64,000 bases of DNA from CAZKYX01 sp964557125 (GTDB lineage: Bacteria; Patescibacteriota; Microgenomatia; Levybacterales; GWA1-39-11). The translations under genes were made by a program, and so were the position numbers. Positions 1 to 9,044 of this stretch are shown piece after piece; position 1 is the stretch's first letter, and every line of letters starts with the position of its first letter. The notes under the pieces are model-generated. The model ran no database searches. It saw only the letters and a program-made list of their open reading frames with translations, and was not told where the DNA came from. The stretch is taken from NCBI GenBank assembly GCA_964557125.1, contig CAZKYX010000003.1, forward strand, positions 21,377 to 85,376, given 5' to 3'.

Positions 1-99
1 GTTCTGTTTTGAAAAAGTAAGGAGAAAAAATGGAAAAAAATAGCTGTGCAAACAAGGGTAAAAATTGCTAGCTTTACGTAGGAAGAAGTATGGGGTTTT

Positions 100-1761
100 T
101 TATTTTTTATCATGCTTGAATTTAAAGACGTACAACCCACCAAGGAGTAACGCCAAAGCTGAAATCAAGGATATTGTGTCAGACAATTTTCGCAATTTTG
201 TTTCTTTAAAAACAACGTTTACCACATGCGAACCTTTATCAAGGTTAAAAGTTAAAAGACCTCTATTTGCAGGGTCTTGAAACTGAATTTGCTGATTACC
301 ACTGGCTGTTTTAACAAACCATCCCGGAAAATAGAGCGTATTTTCTCGAATTCTTGCAACGTCACTTTCTACATTCACTTCATAGGTATGATAATTTGTT
401 CTTCTCTCTAATTTCTTAACGTAAGCTACACCTTCTATCACTTCGATTGGAGCTGCTGCTTTTTTCTCCATAAACCTAACTGACCATATAGGAGCACTCT
501 CTCCTGTGTCAGTTGTTCCTTCATAAATAGCATTGTAGAAAGAATCAGGCCTATCTAAATACCCATTCGCCTTAAACATATCTTTAGAAAAAATAATAAG
601 AAGAACAATACCAACAAAGAGTGCAATCTTCTTGCCTTTTTCTTTAAGTGGAATAAGATTCATTGCAGCAACCAGTGCTAAGGTAAAAACACATAAGCAT
701 AAAAATCTCCAAGGAAATTGAAATTTTTTTAGAGTTGTAACGATGTCATACAAAAATTGTGAATGAGGCAGCATCACAAACAGAGAAAGAATAAAAAACA
801 CAAGAAAGACCATCAGTAGAAGAGCGTTTTCTTTTTTCTTACTTTTGAACAGTCTTGTCAATGTAAAAGGAAACATAATCAAACCAACCAACTGAACAAA
901 CCCCAATTGGATAGAAAATTGACCCGTAATTCCATAGTTCCATGGACTAAAAAATAGCTTTAAGGGATCGATAAACCTTGTTTTGTACTCGTCCCCCACG
1001 ACAATATCCCGTAGAGTATATTTTCCCTCAATAAATGCAGGCAAAACAAAAAATGAAGACAAAAGAAAACCAATAAATAGTCCACCGAAAGACAGTATTA
1101 ATTTTCTAACACGCTTTCGTGTATAGGAAAGAATACAAATATATGCACAAATAACAGGAAAAAACATAATGCTAATAGCGTTATGAGCGAGAATCAAAAG
1201 AGCTGTTGAAAGCGCAACTAAAGAAAAGTAAAAATAGTCAGTTCGGGCACTTTTTGACTTAAAAAATTCGAGTGTAAAGTAAAGAATAAGTGGTGGAAAT
1301 ATAAAAGCCATATGCTCGCCAATTGCGCCTCTGACATAAAGGTCAACAAAACGGTACGGAGCATACATGTATAGGGCTGCGGCAGCAACGCCTACATAAT
1401 TATCCCACTGATTTCTCGCCCAAAAAAACATCGTAAGTCCGCTTGCAACAAAGCCTGTCGCAAAAACGAGTTTTACAGAATCCGTAAGACTAAAACCAAT
1501 TAGATGAAATGCTGATGCTATATATGAAGACAAAGGATACAAAAACATCAAAACCGGATGCCCATATCCCCAATTAAGATTTGCTCCCCAACGAGGAAAG
1601 ATAACTCCTTCTGATAATGCTTGATAAAAATTTGCAATTCGTGCTACGTGATCTTTTCCATCGTGAGTGAGAGGCAATCCCGGATGGAGAAGATCAATGA
1701 GTGGAAGAAGTGAAATAAAAAGCACAACCAACACTCCCCAGTGTCTTGTCAGTATTTTCAT
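100..1761 (-). CDS. PTPS-related polytopic membrane protein (putative GT-C glycosyltransferase), paralog 1
   Basis: This polytopic membrane protein has the layout of the 6-pyruvoyl-tetrahydropterin-synthase-related membrane family (PF10131-like), which is thought to be GT-C fold and to transfer sugars from lipid carriers. Visible signatures are THDGKDH in the first outer loop, NWGYGHP, RGAIGEH, AHNAIS and FQFPWRFL, then a C-terminal beta-rich domain with a YFPGWF motif. All of these recur in three further paralogs in this cluster. I start it at the ATG at 1761, because that gives a 4-nt ATGA overlap with the upstream glycosyltransferase; a longer in-frame extension to 1824 would overlap that gene more. 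It is the last gene of the minus-strand cluster visible here. The substrate is unknown. Confidence 0.8.
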   Translation of the reverse strand: MKILTRHWGVLVVLFISLLPLIDLLHPGLPLTHDGKDHVARIANFYQALSEGVIFPRWGANLNWGYGHPVLMFLYPLSSYIASAFHLIGFSLTDSVKLVFATGFVASGLTMFFWARNQWDNYVGVAAAALYMYAPYRFVDLYVRGAIGEHMAFIFPPLILYFTLEFFKSKSARTDYFYFSLVALSTALLILAHNAISIMFFPVICAYICILSYTRKRVRKLILSFGGLFIGFLLSSFFVLPAFIEGKYTLRDIVVGDEYKTRFIDPLKLFFSPWNYGITGQFSIQLGFVQLVGLIMFPFTLTRLFKSKKKENALLLMVFLVFFILSLFVMLPHSQFLYDIVTTLKKFQFPWRFLCLCVFTLALVAAMNLIPLKEKGKKIALFVGIVLLIIFSKDMFKANGYLDRPDSFYNAIYEGTTDTGESAPIWSVRFMEKKAAAPIEVIEGVAYVKKLERRTNYHTYEVNVESDVARIRENTLYFPGWFVKTASGNQQIQFQDPANRGLLTFNLDKGSHVVNVVFKETKLRKLSDTISLISALALLLGGLYVFKFKHDKK

Positions 1762-2672
1762 AGTGCAAAGCTCCCTTTTCCAAATTTCTTTAGATAGAAA
1801 TCGGCAATTCCTCTCTTTTGCCATTTTCGTCCAGATTTTAACAGAGTAAGACTTTCGCGAATGAGTGAAACCCTTGCCCTAAGTGGTGCATAACGCATCC
1901 CAAATAACATTCTGTTTCTGGAAATATAATAATCCTGAAGTTCTGAACCAGAACCTGAAGACCCTGCATTATTATGCCAAGCAACTGCCTTGGGCGCGTA
2001 CAGTATTGAATAACCATGCTTTTTCATTCGCATATTCAAGTCTCCATCCTCGTAATACAAGAAAAACTTTTCATCAAAGTCCCCTACCTCTTCGACAGCC
2101 TTTCGGGAAATTAGCATACACGCTCCGGTCGCAAATTCGGTTGCCCTCTCTTCATCAAACTGGCCGTTATCAACCTCGTCAACGCCAATATGAAAACTAA
2201 CAATATTCTTCCAATCAGTTTTTCCGCCTGCATACCATATTACCCTACCCAATTCTTCCGGTTTGTATCTCGCTTTATGAAATTCATGATTTTTTGTAAA
2301 GTATATTTTTGGAACTGTTATTCCAACCCTACTGTGTCTCTTACTCGCTTCAACCAATTCTATTATCGCATCCTTTTCTACCACAGCATCGTTATTCAAA
2401 AGAAGAAGAAAATCAAAATCGTTATTCAACAGATAGTCAAAAGCAAGATTATGTCCTCCTGCAAATCCCAAGTTTTTTTCCAAATACAACGTACGGATTC
2501 TAAGACTTGGGAAATTACTTCCATCTACTTTCAATTTTTCCGGGGAATTATTATCAATTAACAATAGCTCAATAAACAAACCACTCTTCTCTGACTTTTC
2601 TAGCGAATCAAGACACTTAAGAGTTGCTTCTTGGTTTTTATAATGAAGAATTGATATCAATACTTTTTGCAT
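1758..2672 (-). CDS. Family 2 glycosyltransferase (rhamnosyltransferase-like)
   Basis: This 304-residue GT-A fold glycosyltransferase belongs to family GT2 and probably adds a sugar to a lipid-linked or surface glycan in the cytoplasm. The nucleotide-binding DNNS is at residues 40-43, the GFAGGHN loop near 69, the metal-binding NND at 93-95, and the putative catalytic-base pair ED at 208-209 in FFLYYED. This architecture is typical of WbbL/rhamnosyltransferase-like enzymes, but the sugar cannot be read from sequence. It follows the next GT2 gene with a 7-nt gap and overlaps the downstream PTPS-related gene by 4 nt, so the three are probably co-transcribed. Confidence 0.88.
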   Translation of the reverse strand: MQKVLISILHYKNQEATLKCLDSLEKSEKSGLFIELLLIDNNSPEKLKVDGSNFPSLRIRTLYLEKNLGFAGGHNLAFDYLLNNDFDFLLLLNNDAVVEKDAIIELVEASKRHSRVGITVPKIYFTKNHEFHKARYKPEELGRVIWYAGGKTDWKNIVSFHIGVDEVDNGQFDEERATEFATGACMLISRKAVEEVGDFDEKFFLYYEDGDLNMRMKKHGYSILYAPKAVAWHNNAGSSGSGSELQDYYISRNRMLFGMRYAPLRARVSLIRESLTLLKSGRKWQKRGIADFYLKKFGKGSFAL

Positions 2673-2679
2673 GGGATAC

Positions 2680-3591
2680 CTAAAACAAAGAAGACGTCTT
2701 TCTTTTAATTCTTAACGTATTTTTTTTAAAGACATTTGAAGTTTCATCTATTTTTGATTGGTAAAGCCAATGCCGATACTCTCGTTTCATTTTCTTGCTA
2801 CCCTCTTGTACTATCTTTAGCGAATTATCAGTTTCGGGATATCCGTTTTGCTCCCACACTCTTAAAAATACAACTAAATGATAAAATGCCATAAGTAAAG
2901 AAAGAGCCAGTCCATGAAAGGAATCCTTGTATCCTTTCTCAAAGAAGTACCGTTTCATAAACTCTGAAAGTGGTTTTGACACAATATCAGATAGGTTTAA
3001 CTTGTAGCCTGACGAAATAAGATTGTCAGCTTCAGAAACAGTATAGACCCGAACCATTTTCTCTAAAAACTGGCTTATACTCTCATAATTAAGGTGCTCC
3101 ATGTTTTGAGTTAGCTTTTCAGTACTACCATCAATGCTTAGCATCTCATGAACCTGCTTTTCTTCAAACCTGCCTGCTGATTTTTTGAAAAGTCTTAGCT
3201 GATAATCAGGGTACCAGCCTGTATTTTTTATCCATTTTCCAAATATAATGTTTTTCCTAGGTATGTAGTAGCCACTGATTTCAGATTTCTGATTACTGAT
3301 TACGGACAAAATTTCGTCGGCTAGTTCGGGAGTTACTCTTTCGTCAGCATCTAATGATAAAATCCATTCGTTCGCTGCTTTTTGAAAACCAAAGTTCTTA
3401 TTCACATTTAACATCGTGTTATTCTCACGAATAAAAACTTTATCCGTAAATTTTCTTGCTATTATGGGTGTTTTGTCAGTTGACGAGTTATCTATAAGTA
3501 TAATTTCATCAGCTATTTTTTTTACTGATTCAAGACAGGCTTCAATCTTTTTTTCTTCATTGAAGGCAGAAATGACAACGCTTATCTTCAT
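2680..3591 (-). CDS. Family 2 glycosyltransferase, WaaE/KdtX-like
   Basis: This 303-residue GT2 enzyme has an N-terminal GT-A domain (SAFNEE near residue 9, DNSSTD near 35, and DADE at 81-84 as metal-binding acidic residues). Its length and order resemble the WaaE/KdtX group of lipopolysaccharide-core glycosyltransferases, though this organism need not make LPS. The C-terminal third is basic and probably membrane-associated. Residues 95-107 (LSVISNQKSEISG) are encoded by an AT-rich repeated word that looks like an in-frame insertion; it is listed separately. The gene lies between the flippase and the preceding GT2 gene with short gaps. Confidence 0.85.
   Translation of the reverse strand: MKISVVISAFNEEKKIEACLESVKKIADEIILIDNSSTDKTPIIARKFTDKVFIRENNTMLNVNKNFGFQKAANEWILSLDADERVTPELADEILSVISNQKSEISGYYIPRKNIIFGKWIKNTGWYPDYQLRLFKKSAGRFEEKQVHEMLSIDGSTEKLTQNMEHLNYESISQFLEKMVRVYTVSEADNLISSGYKLNLSDIVSKPLSEFMKRYFFEKGYKDSFHGLALSLLMAFYHLVVFLRVWEQNGYPETDNSLKIVQEGSKKMKREYRHWLYQSKIDETSNVFKKNTLRIKRKTSSLF
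3274..3304. repeat. AT-rich low-complexity word repeat inside a coding sequence
   Basis: The stretch is built from repeats of a CTGATT(T/A)C-like word (CTGATTTC, CTGATTACTGATTAC). It encodes SVISNQKSEIS in the glycosyltransferase gene on the minus strand. Similar word-like low-complexity tracts lie between genes near 50.95 kb and 53.6 kb. Confidence 0.5.
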
Positions 3592-3614
3592 ACCAATAGT
3601 GTAGCAAATTTTAC

Positions 3615-5066
3615 TTACTTACGAATAGAGCTCAAGACAAATTTTGAGGTTTTAAGCAACTCCTTTCGGGCGATAAGAAATACTACACTGATATATACTG
3701 CGAGAGATAAGAAAGACAACACAATCATATGTACGAGTGAGGTTATATATTCTCGTGTAACATATGCAAAAACAAACATTATAAGTGCTGCTATGAATTG
3801 TTTATAAATTGAGCTCATTACACCAAACTGGACATACTTCTTTGCTACCCAGAACACAAAAACAGAACTTAACGATACCAAGAATGAAGCCATTGCTGCA
3901 CCGTTATAACCGTACATTTGTAGTAGTGGAATCGTGAGGATCCAAATCGCGATTGTCCAGAATACCATAAAATAGAGCGTAACTTTAACTTTACCAATAG
4001 CGTTCAAAAAGTTGGTTAACGGTGTTGATATCGAAGAAAGAACTGTTCCAAATGAGAAAAAGAGAATAGACAACAACGCTGGTTCCCACTTTTGATACTT
4101 CGGTATAAATTCAATGAGCGAAGGTGAGTAACTTACTATTCCAACGGCAACCGGAAAGATAGCAAACGAAATAAGAAATAATGACTTTTCGATGGCTAAC
4201 TTTAATGCACTCTTGTCTTCTTGAAGTCTACTGAAAGAAGGAAAAGTGACTTTAATCACATTATCCATTACAAGTCTTAAGGGTAAATTGGCAAGCTTCT
4301 CAGCAAATCCTATATACCCAAGCTCCTGAATTGGTAAAACCTTACCCATATAAATAGTTCTAAAGTCATCCTTAAAGAGGGCTAATATACTATTTGTTTG
4401 GAATGGTATTCCAAAACTAACAAGTTTTTTTAATGAATGCCTATCAAAAGCAATCCCAATTGGCCACGGTTGAACAATATATGTAGCAATGAGCCCAATA
4501 ACACTTCTTGCGAGTACAGCGATAGTAAATGTTTCAACTTTAAAACCCAATACAGCAAAAAGGATAAGTGCAAAGTTATAGACTAAATTTTCAATAATCT
4601 GGGGAATAACAAGCTTTTTGTAATCAAGCTTTCTCTCTAAAATAACAGTTGGTACTGTTCGTAATGAAGAAAGAAAGAATGAAACCAATAGCGCAATGTA
4701 AAGAATTCTACCATCCAAATCAAGGTTATAGAATGAAGTAATCGGTTCCACAGCGAGCAATGCAGGAACGACAAGAGCTAAAACCAAGAGTTGTTGCACA
4801 ACGAATACTGTGCGCAGCTCCTTAACAGTTGGCTCTTCTTTTTTTTGTATGAGAGATGCGGCCAACCCAATATCCTGAAAGTAGTTGAAAAATACAATAA
4901 TTGAGGAAACAACAAAAAATATTCCAAAACTAGCAGGATCAAGAAAAATGGTAAGAATAAAACTCGAACCAACTCCTAAAAGCTGTAAGAGAAATGATCG
5001 TGACACCAAAGCAAATACTCCCTTTACTGATTTTGTCGCAATTGAGTGCAATTCAGATTCATCCAT
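3615..5066 (-). CDS. Wzx-like polysaccharide flippase (MOP superfamily)
   Basis: This 483-residue protein has about 12-14 predicted membrane segments and the N-terminal pattern of the lipopolysaccharide exporter/WzxC branch of the MOP flippases (SRSFLLQLLGVGSSF near residue 23). It should translocate lipid-linked oligosaccharide across the membrane, which fits its place among GT2 and GT-C genes. Length is normal for the family. It is separated by 23 nt from each neighbour on the same strand, so it is likely part of the same transcription unit. The glycan it carries is unknown. Confidence 0.87.
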   Translation of the reverse strand: MDESELHSIATKSVKGVFALVSRSFLLQLLGVGSSFILTIFLDPASFGIFFVVSSIIVFFNYFQDIGLAASLIQKKEEPTVKELRTVFVVQQLLVLALVVPALLAVEPITSFYNLDLDGRILYIALLVSFFLSSLRTVPTVILERKLDYKKLVIPQIIENLVYNFALILFAVLGFKVETFTIAVLARSVIGLIATYIVQPWPIGIAFDRHSLKKLVSFGIPFQTNSILALFKDDFRTIYMGKVLPIQELGYIGFAEKLANLPLRLVMDNVIKVTFPSFSRLQEDKSALKLAIEKSLFLISFAIFPVAVGIVSYSPSLIEFIPKYQKWEPALLSILFFSFGTVLSSISTPLTNFLNAIGKVKVTLYFMVFWTIAIWILTIPLLQMYGYNGAAMASFLVSLSSVFVFWVAKKYVQFGVMSSIYKQFIAALIMFVFAYVTREYITSLVHMIVLSFLSLAVYISVVFLIARKELLKTSKFVLSSIRK

Positions 5067-5089
5067 ATGTATATACTCATCCCGCCCAG

Positions 5090-5803
5090 TTAAATTCGTC
5101 TGTTGTGAATATCAAACCACAATATAAAACTTTCAAGAACTGCCCTTACAATTACAGGGATATTTGCTCCGCTTTGATCCCCAAATTTTCTTGGATAGTG
5201 GCTTACATCAACCTCAGCTATTTTTAAATTCTTTTTCTTCGCCTTAGCCAAAATTTCAGTTGTTATCATCGCACCATCAGAACGCAGTGGCATTATTTGA
5301 ACTAAAGCTTCTTTTTTAAACATCTTGAACCCACAATCAATATCTTTAAAATAGAATTTAAAGAATATATAGTCCCAAACCTTTAACATCCACATGAGAA
5401 TATGACGGATTAACTTATCTTGTCTTATTTTTCGATAACCAATAACGATATCAACACCCCTTATGGCTTCAACAAATTTCTTAACTTCGGCAAAATTAAA
5501 TTGTCTATCTCCATCAGTAAAAACAATAAATTTGTACTTGGCGTTTTCAAATCCTTCTCTTAGTGCTGCTCCGTATCCCCTATTTGGATTGTGTGTTATA
5601 ACTCTTATGTTCTTATATTGTCTCGCAAGTTTTTTGCCTTCTTCATAGGTACCGTCGGTTGAACCATCGTCAATAATGAGGATTTCCCAATTGAGCGCCA
5701 CTTCTTTTGCCACGGGTATTGCATCCATAACAACTTGGCGAACATTTTTCTCTTCATTCCAAAATGGAAAAAATATTGAAAGTTCTGGTAACTTTGTATC
5801 CAT
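5090..5803 (-). CDS. Polyprenyl-phosphate sugar synthase (DPM1-like GT2)
   Basis: This 237-residue GT2 protein resembles dolichol-phosphate mannosyltransferase. It would transfer a sugar from a nucleotide donor to polyprenyl phosphate on the cytoplasmic face. Visible motifs are FPFWNEE (residues 12-18), IDDGSTDG (44-51) and TDGDRQF (96-102). There is no C-terminal pair of membrane helices, so it is the short soluble form. Its product would feed the GT-C transferases that surround it. It follows the PTPS-related gene with a 2-nt gap. Mannose, glucose or another sugar is possible. Confidence 0.85.
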   Translation of the reverse strand: MDTKLPELSIFFPFWNEEKNVRQVVMDAIPVAKEVALNWEILIIDDGSTDGTYEEGKKLARQYKNIRVITHNPNRGYGAALREGFENAKYKFIVFTDGDRQFNFAEVKKFVEAIRGVDIVIGYRKIRQDKLIRHILMWMLKVWDYIFFKFYFKDIDCGFKMFKKEALVQIMPLRSDGAMITTEILAKAKKKNLKIAEVDVSHYPRKFGDQSGANIPVIVRAVLESFILWFDIHNRRI

Positions 5804-5805
5804 AA

Positions 5806-7494
5806 CTACTTCCTTGTTCTTCGGTATATTATACCAGCAACAATCACAATAATCCCTAGAATTGTAAGATAATTTCCCAACAGTTCCAAGGCTGTTTGCT
5901 TAAAATCAACTGAAAACGTACCACTTCCTGATGGAAGAGGCAAAGTCATTCCTCTACTCGAGGCCGTTAGCTTTGCATCTTCTCCGTTGACCGTAGCCTT
6001 CCAGTTTGGGTAATAAGCTTTCTGTATGAGAACAATAACGGCTGTTTCGTTCTTAAAAGATCCAGCAAGCTTAATAGAGCTTCTTTTCTGGATAGTCGTA
6101 ACGCCCTCCCCGCTCAGGCTTTGAACAACGCCTGATGGCAAATCCTGCTGAAGTTGTGGCTTTATAAAACCCTTAGGCAAGTATTCATCTGAAATTTTTG
6201 ATGTAGTCCAACGGATATTGGCTTGACCGGTATAAACAGCAGGGTCAGTGTTCACAAAAAAGGATGGTTGAAACAACTTTGCATTCATAAGCAAACTTCC
6301 TGTGACAATTCCAATCATTACTACCATGCCGAGATTTTTTTTGTACTTCTCAAGTGCTAACACCAAAAAGCCGCTGAGAATAGCAATCGAAAAACCGGAA
6401 AAATTCAAGAATCTCCAAGGGTACTGCAAATAACCCATAAAGGGAATACTGTCCCACAATAATAAAGAAGCTTTTGTTAAAAAGAAAATGGAAGCTGCCA
6501 GAAGAATAAGTGAAAGTAAAGGCAACGAAACATCCTTATCCTTACCTTTTTTCCAGAGGAAAAGAACAAGTGCTACTATTGAAATGACGACGAGAAGAAT
6601 GTTCAGCTTTCCGAGTTTAAAGCTCATTCCATCCACGCAATCTTTGGTTGACCCACCAAAGCCCCACTGACTATTCCACAACTGCTGAACACAAACAAAG
6701 TGCTCAGAATAATTGGCTCCTCCTCCAACTTGAGAAGAAACATTTGTGTATCCCATTTCTCCAAATGCAGGAAGTGTATAAAAAGAGGAAAGAAGTACTC
6801 CCAAAATAATTATTGCAGCAAAGCAAGCAGTAAATAATAATTTTTGTTTTGAGATAAATAGTGCTGGTACAAAAAAAACTGCCAAAAGCAGCAGCAACAT
6901 AAACAACGTTAAATTGTGCGAAATTGCTACAAGAAAGAACGCAATTGATGAAAGTGCAATCCAATGAAATATGTTATGAAAGGAAATTTTTTCTTTGCCA
7001 GCAAGAATTTTGAAAATTCCCAAGAATACTAATGGTAGAAAAGCATAAGCAAAAAATTCCCCAACAGCACCCCTTACATATATATTTACGGCATGATAAG
7101 GAAAATACATGTAGACAATTCCAGACGCAACCCCAGCGGCTTTCCCATAAAAGGAACTCACGAGATAAAACATAGTAAATGCAGACAGCAATATTCCAAA
7201 TACAAACATTGCTTTTGTGCTTAACAAGCTGTCAAATCCAATAAGGTTTATAAGTCCACCAGCATAGTAAGGAAGCGGAGCGTAAAAATTAAAGATAGGA
7301 TATCCAAACCCATATCCCAAGTTTTCGACTATCCTAACCGGAAATTGCCCATCGGCAAGTGCATCTTTCATCTCGCTTACCCTAACCACTTGCGTATCAT
7401 CATGCATTGGGAAAAAACCCTTGTGAAAGAACGGGGCAAGCGCAATAAAAGACAAAACGAGTAAAATAATTGGATATAAAAATGTTTTTTTCAT
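5806..7494 (-). CDS. PTPS-related polytopic membrane protein, paralog 2
   Basis: This 562-residue polytopic protein is the second PTPS-related paralog. It shows MHDDTQ in the first outer loop, GYGFGYPIFNF, RGAVGEF, ISHNLT and LQYPWRFL, then a C-terminal extracytoplasmic beta domain with YYPNWKATVNG and a final membrane helix. The ATG at 7494 is chosen because it makes a 4-nt ATGA overlap with the upstream paralog. The conserved first-loop acidic pair is the best candidate for the catalytic site by analogy with GT-C enzymes; this is inference. Confidence 0.8.
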   Translation of the reverse strand: MKKTFLYPIILLVLSFIALAPFFHKGFFPMHDDTQVVRVSEMKDALADGQFPVRIVENLGYGFGYPIFNFYAPLPYYAGGLINLIGFDSLLSTKAMFVFGILLSAFTMFYLVSSFYGKAAGVASGIVYMYFPYHAVNIYVRGAVGEFFAYAFLPLVFLGIFKILAGKEKISFHNIFHWIALSSIAFFLVAISHNLTLFMLLLLLAVFFVPALFISKQKLLFTACFAAIIILGVLLSSFYTLPAFGEMGYTNVSSQVGGGANYSEHFVCVQQLWNSQWGFGGSTKDCVDGMSFKLGKLNILLVVISIVALVLFLWKKGKDKDVSLPLLSLILLAASIFFLTKASLLLWDSIPFMGYLQYPWRFLNFSGFSIAILSGFLVLALEKYKKNLGMVVMIGIVTGSLLMNAKLFQPSFFVNTDPAVYTGQANIRWTTSKISDEYLPKGFIKPQLQQDLPSGVVQSLSGEGVTTIQKRSSIKLAGSFKNETAVIVLIQKAYYPNWKATVNGEDAKLTASSRGMTLPLPSGSGTFSVDFKQTALELLGNYLTILGIIVIVAGIIYRRTRK

Positions 7495-9044
7495 TTGAAT
7501 TTTAGTACAGGCCTCAGAAAATAAAATAGTAACCACGTAAACGATAAGACAGTTACGCTATTGCTAATTGTTCGTAGTGCCGTCTCGCGAAAAACAAACA
7601 ACACCCGCTCCTCACTTCTCTTAACAGGTATCTCCATAACCCCTCGCGGATTATCGTAAGAAATTTTTACTTGATCATTATTTACATATGCCTTCCACCC
7701 CGGATAATAAATTGTATTCACCCTAACAATACTTGATGTGTTTCCGGTTAAATTAAAACTAATTCTATTCGATTTCTCAACTAATTTTTCAATCTGTGCG
7801 CTTCCATTTAGCATCTCGACTTTGCTTGCATACTGTCCACTCGGAATCGATTTCACCCAAATGGGCATATATTCATTTTTGACTGTCGTCGTTGCTGGAT
7901 TTGTTGAATAATATTCATCAGGATAAGAATTAAATTCCTTGGGTTGTAGAAAATTGATAGATGAATATACAAGAACGATACATGTTACGCCAAAAAGTAC
8001 AATTTTTAATTTTCCTCTCACTAAATACAATATGTAACCAGCAAGAAAAGCATTACTCACAAGAAGCAGAGACAACACTCTAAAAGGAAATTGAAAAAGG
8101 GTACTGATTGGAGTCTTCCACAAAACCTCACTATACGAAATGCTCAAAAAAATGCTTAGCAACGATACAAAACCAAACAACACAAACAATCCTAAGTACG
8201 GACTAAGTCTTACTGATTTTCGATAATAGATGATGTAAAGAAAAACTGAGACAAAGAGAACAAAAATAGATATCACCCCAACAAGCTCTAGGTTTGCAAA
8301 GTACTCTAATGGATTTGAAATTTTAGTGCTCGTAAAGTTAGTGTATCCTAACTCAAAGACTGCTGGGATGATAAAGAACGAAGAAAGCAAGACTCCTGTG
8401 CCAATTCCGTACAATGATAATGCTCTGTTTCTCTTTCTAAAAATTGAATACATAAATAATAGAAGAAGAAAAATTACTGCGAGTGAATTGTGAGAAATAA
8501 TGAGAAAAAATACCGATAAAGATATCAAAATATAATTTCTTTTTTCGCTACCAAAAAGCGCAAGTGGCAAGAATACAAATGCCAATACCTCGCCAACAGA
8601 ACCACGCGTATATACATCGTACAAATGGTAAGGTGTATAGACAAATACCAACGCGCCTAGAAATGCAGAAAGATTATCAAATAGAGTCTTAAGCCAAAGA
8701 AAGGTAAATATTCCAGACAAAATTATTGAAAGAATAAGTAAAACCTTGATACTATCCACAAATCCAAGCCCAACAAGATGCAATAACGTTGCCAAATACA
8801 TAAAACCAGGGTATAAAAAGTTGGCAACGGGATAGCCGTATCCAAAATTCAAGCCCTCCAAAAATCTTACGGGTATTTGTCCATCAGCAAGACTCGCAAA
8901 AAAAGCAGAAAATCTTATAATCATCCAAGAAGCATCATCGGTATTAAAAAAACCTAGCCTAAGCAAAGAAAAAACCGCGGGAATTGAAAAAATTCCAGTT
9001 AGAAGTGCTGTTACAATCGTATTACTTCGTTTTAACCAAAACAT
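7491..9044 (-). CDS. PTPS-related polytopic membrane protein, paralog 3
   Basis: This 517-residue polytopic protein is the third paralog, with NTDDAS in the first outer loop, NFGYGYPVANF, TRGSVGEV, ISHNSLA and LFQFPFRVL. The usual PWRFL box is altered to PFRVL here. The C-terminal domain carries YYPGWKAYVN and ends in a membrane helix and a basic tail. It overlaps the upstream GT39-like gene by 23 nt and the downstream paralog by 4 nt. Two adjacent paralogs with this spacing suggest tandem duplication followed by divergence. Confidence 0.8.
   Translation of the reverse strand: MFWLKRSNTIVTALLTGIFSIPAVFSLLRLGFFNTDDASWMIIRFSAFFASLADGQIPVRFLEGLNFGYGYPVANFLYPGFMYLATLLHLVGLGFVDSIKVLLILSIILSGIFTFLWLKTLFDNLSAFLGALVFVYTPYHLYDVYTRGSVGEVLAFVFLPLALFGSEKRNYILISLSVFFLIISHNSLAVIFLLLLFMYSIFRKRNRALSLYGIGTGVLLSSFFIIPAVFELGYTNFTSTKISNPLEYFANLELVGVISIFVLFVSVFLYIIYYRKSVRLSPYLGLFVLFGFVSLLSIFLSISYSEVLWKTPISTLFQFPFRVLSLLLVSNAFLAGYILYLVRGKLKIVLFGVTCIVLVYSSINFLQPKEFNSYPDEYYSTNPATTTVKNEYMPIWVKSIPSGQYASKVEMLNGSAQIEKLVEKSNRISFNLTGNTSSIVRVNTIYYPGWKAYVNNDQVKISYDNPRGVMEIPVKRSEERVLFVFRETALRTISNSVTVLSFTWLLFYFLRPVLKFK

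Noticed and set aside
30..71. Thirteen-codon plus-strand frame with an upstream GGAG
   Set aside because: It is very short, ends in a stop at once and has no recognisable product; it lies at the edge of the window past the end of a minus-strand gene.
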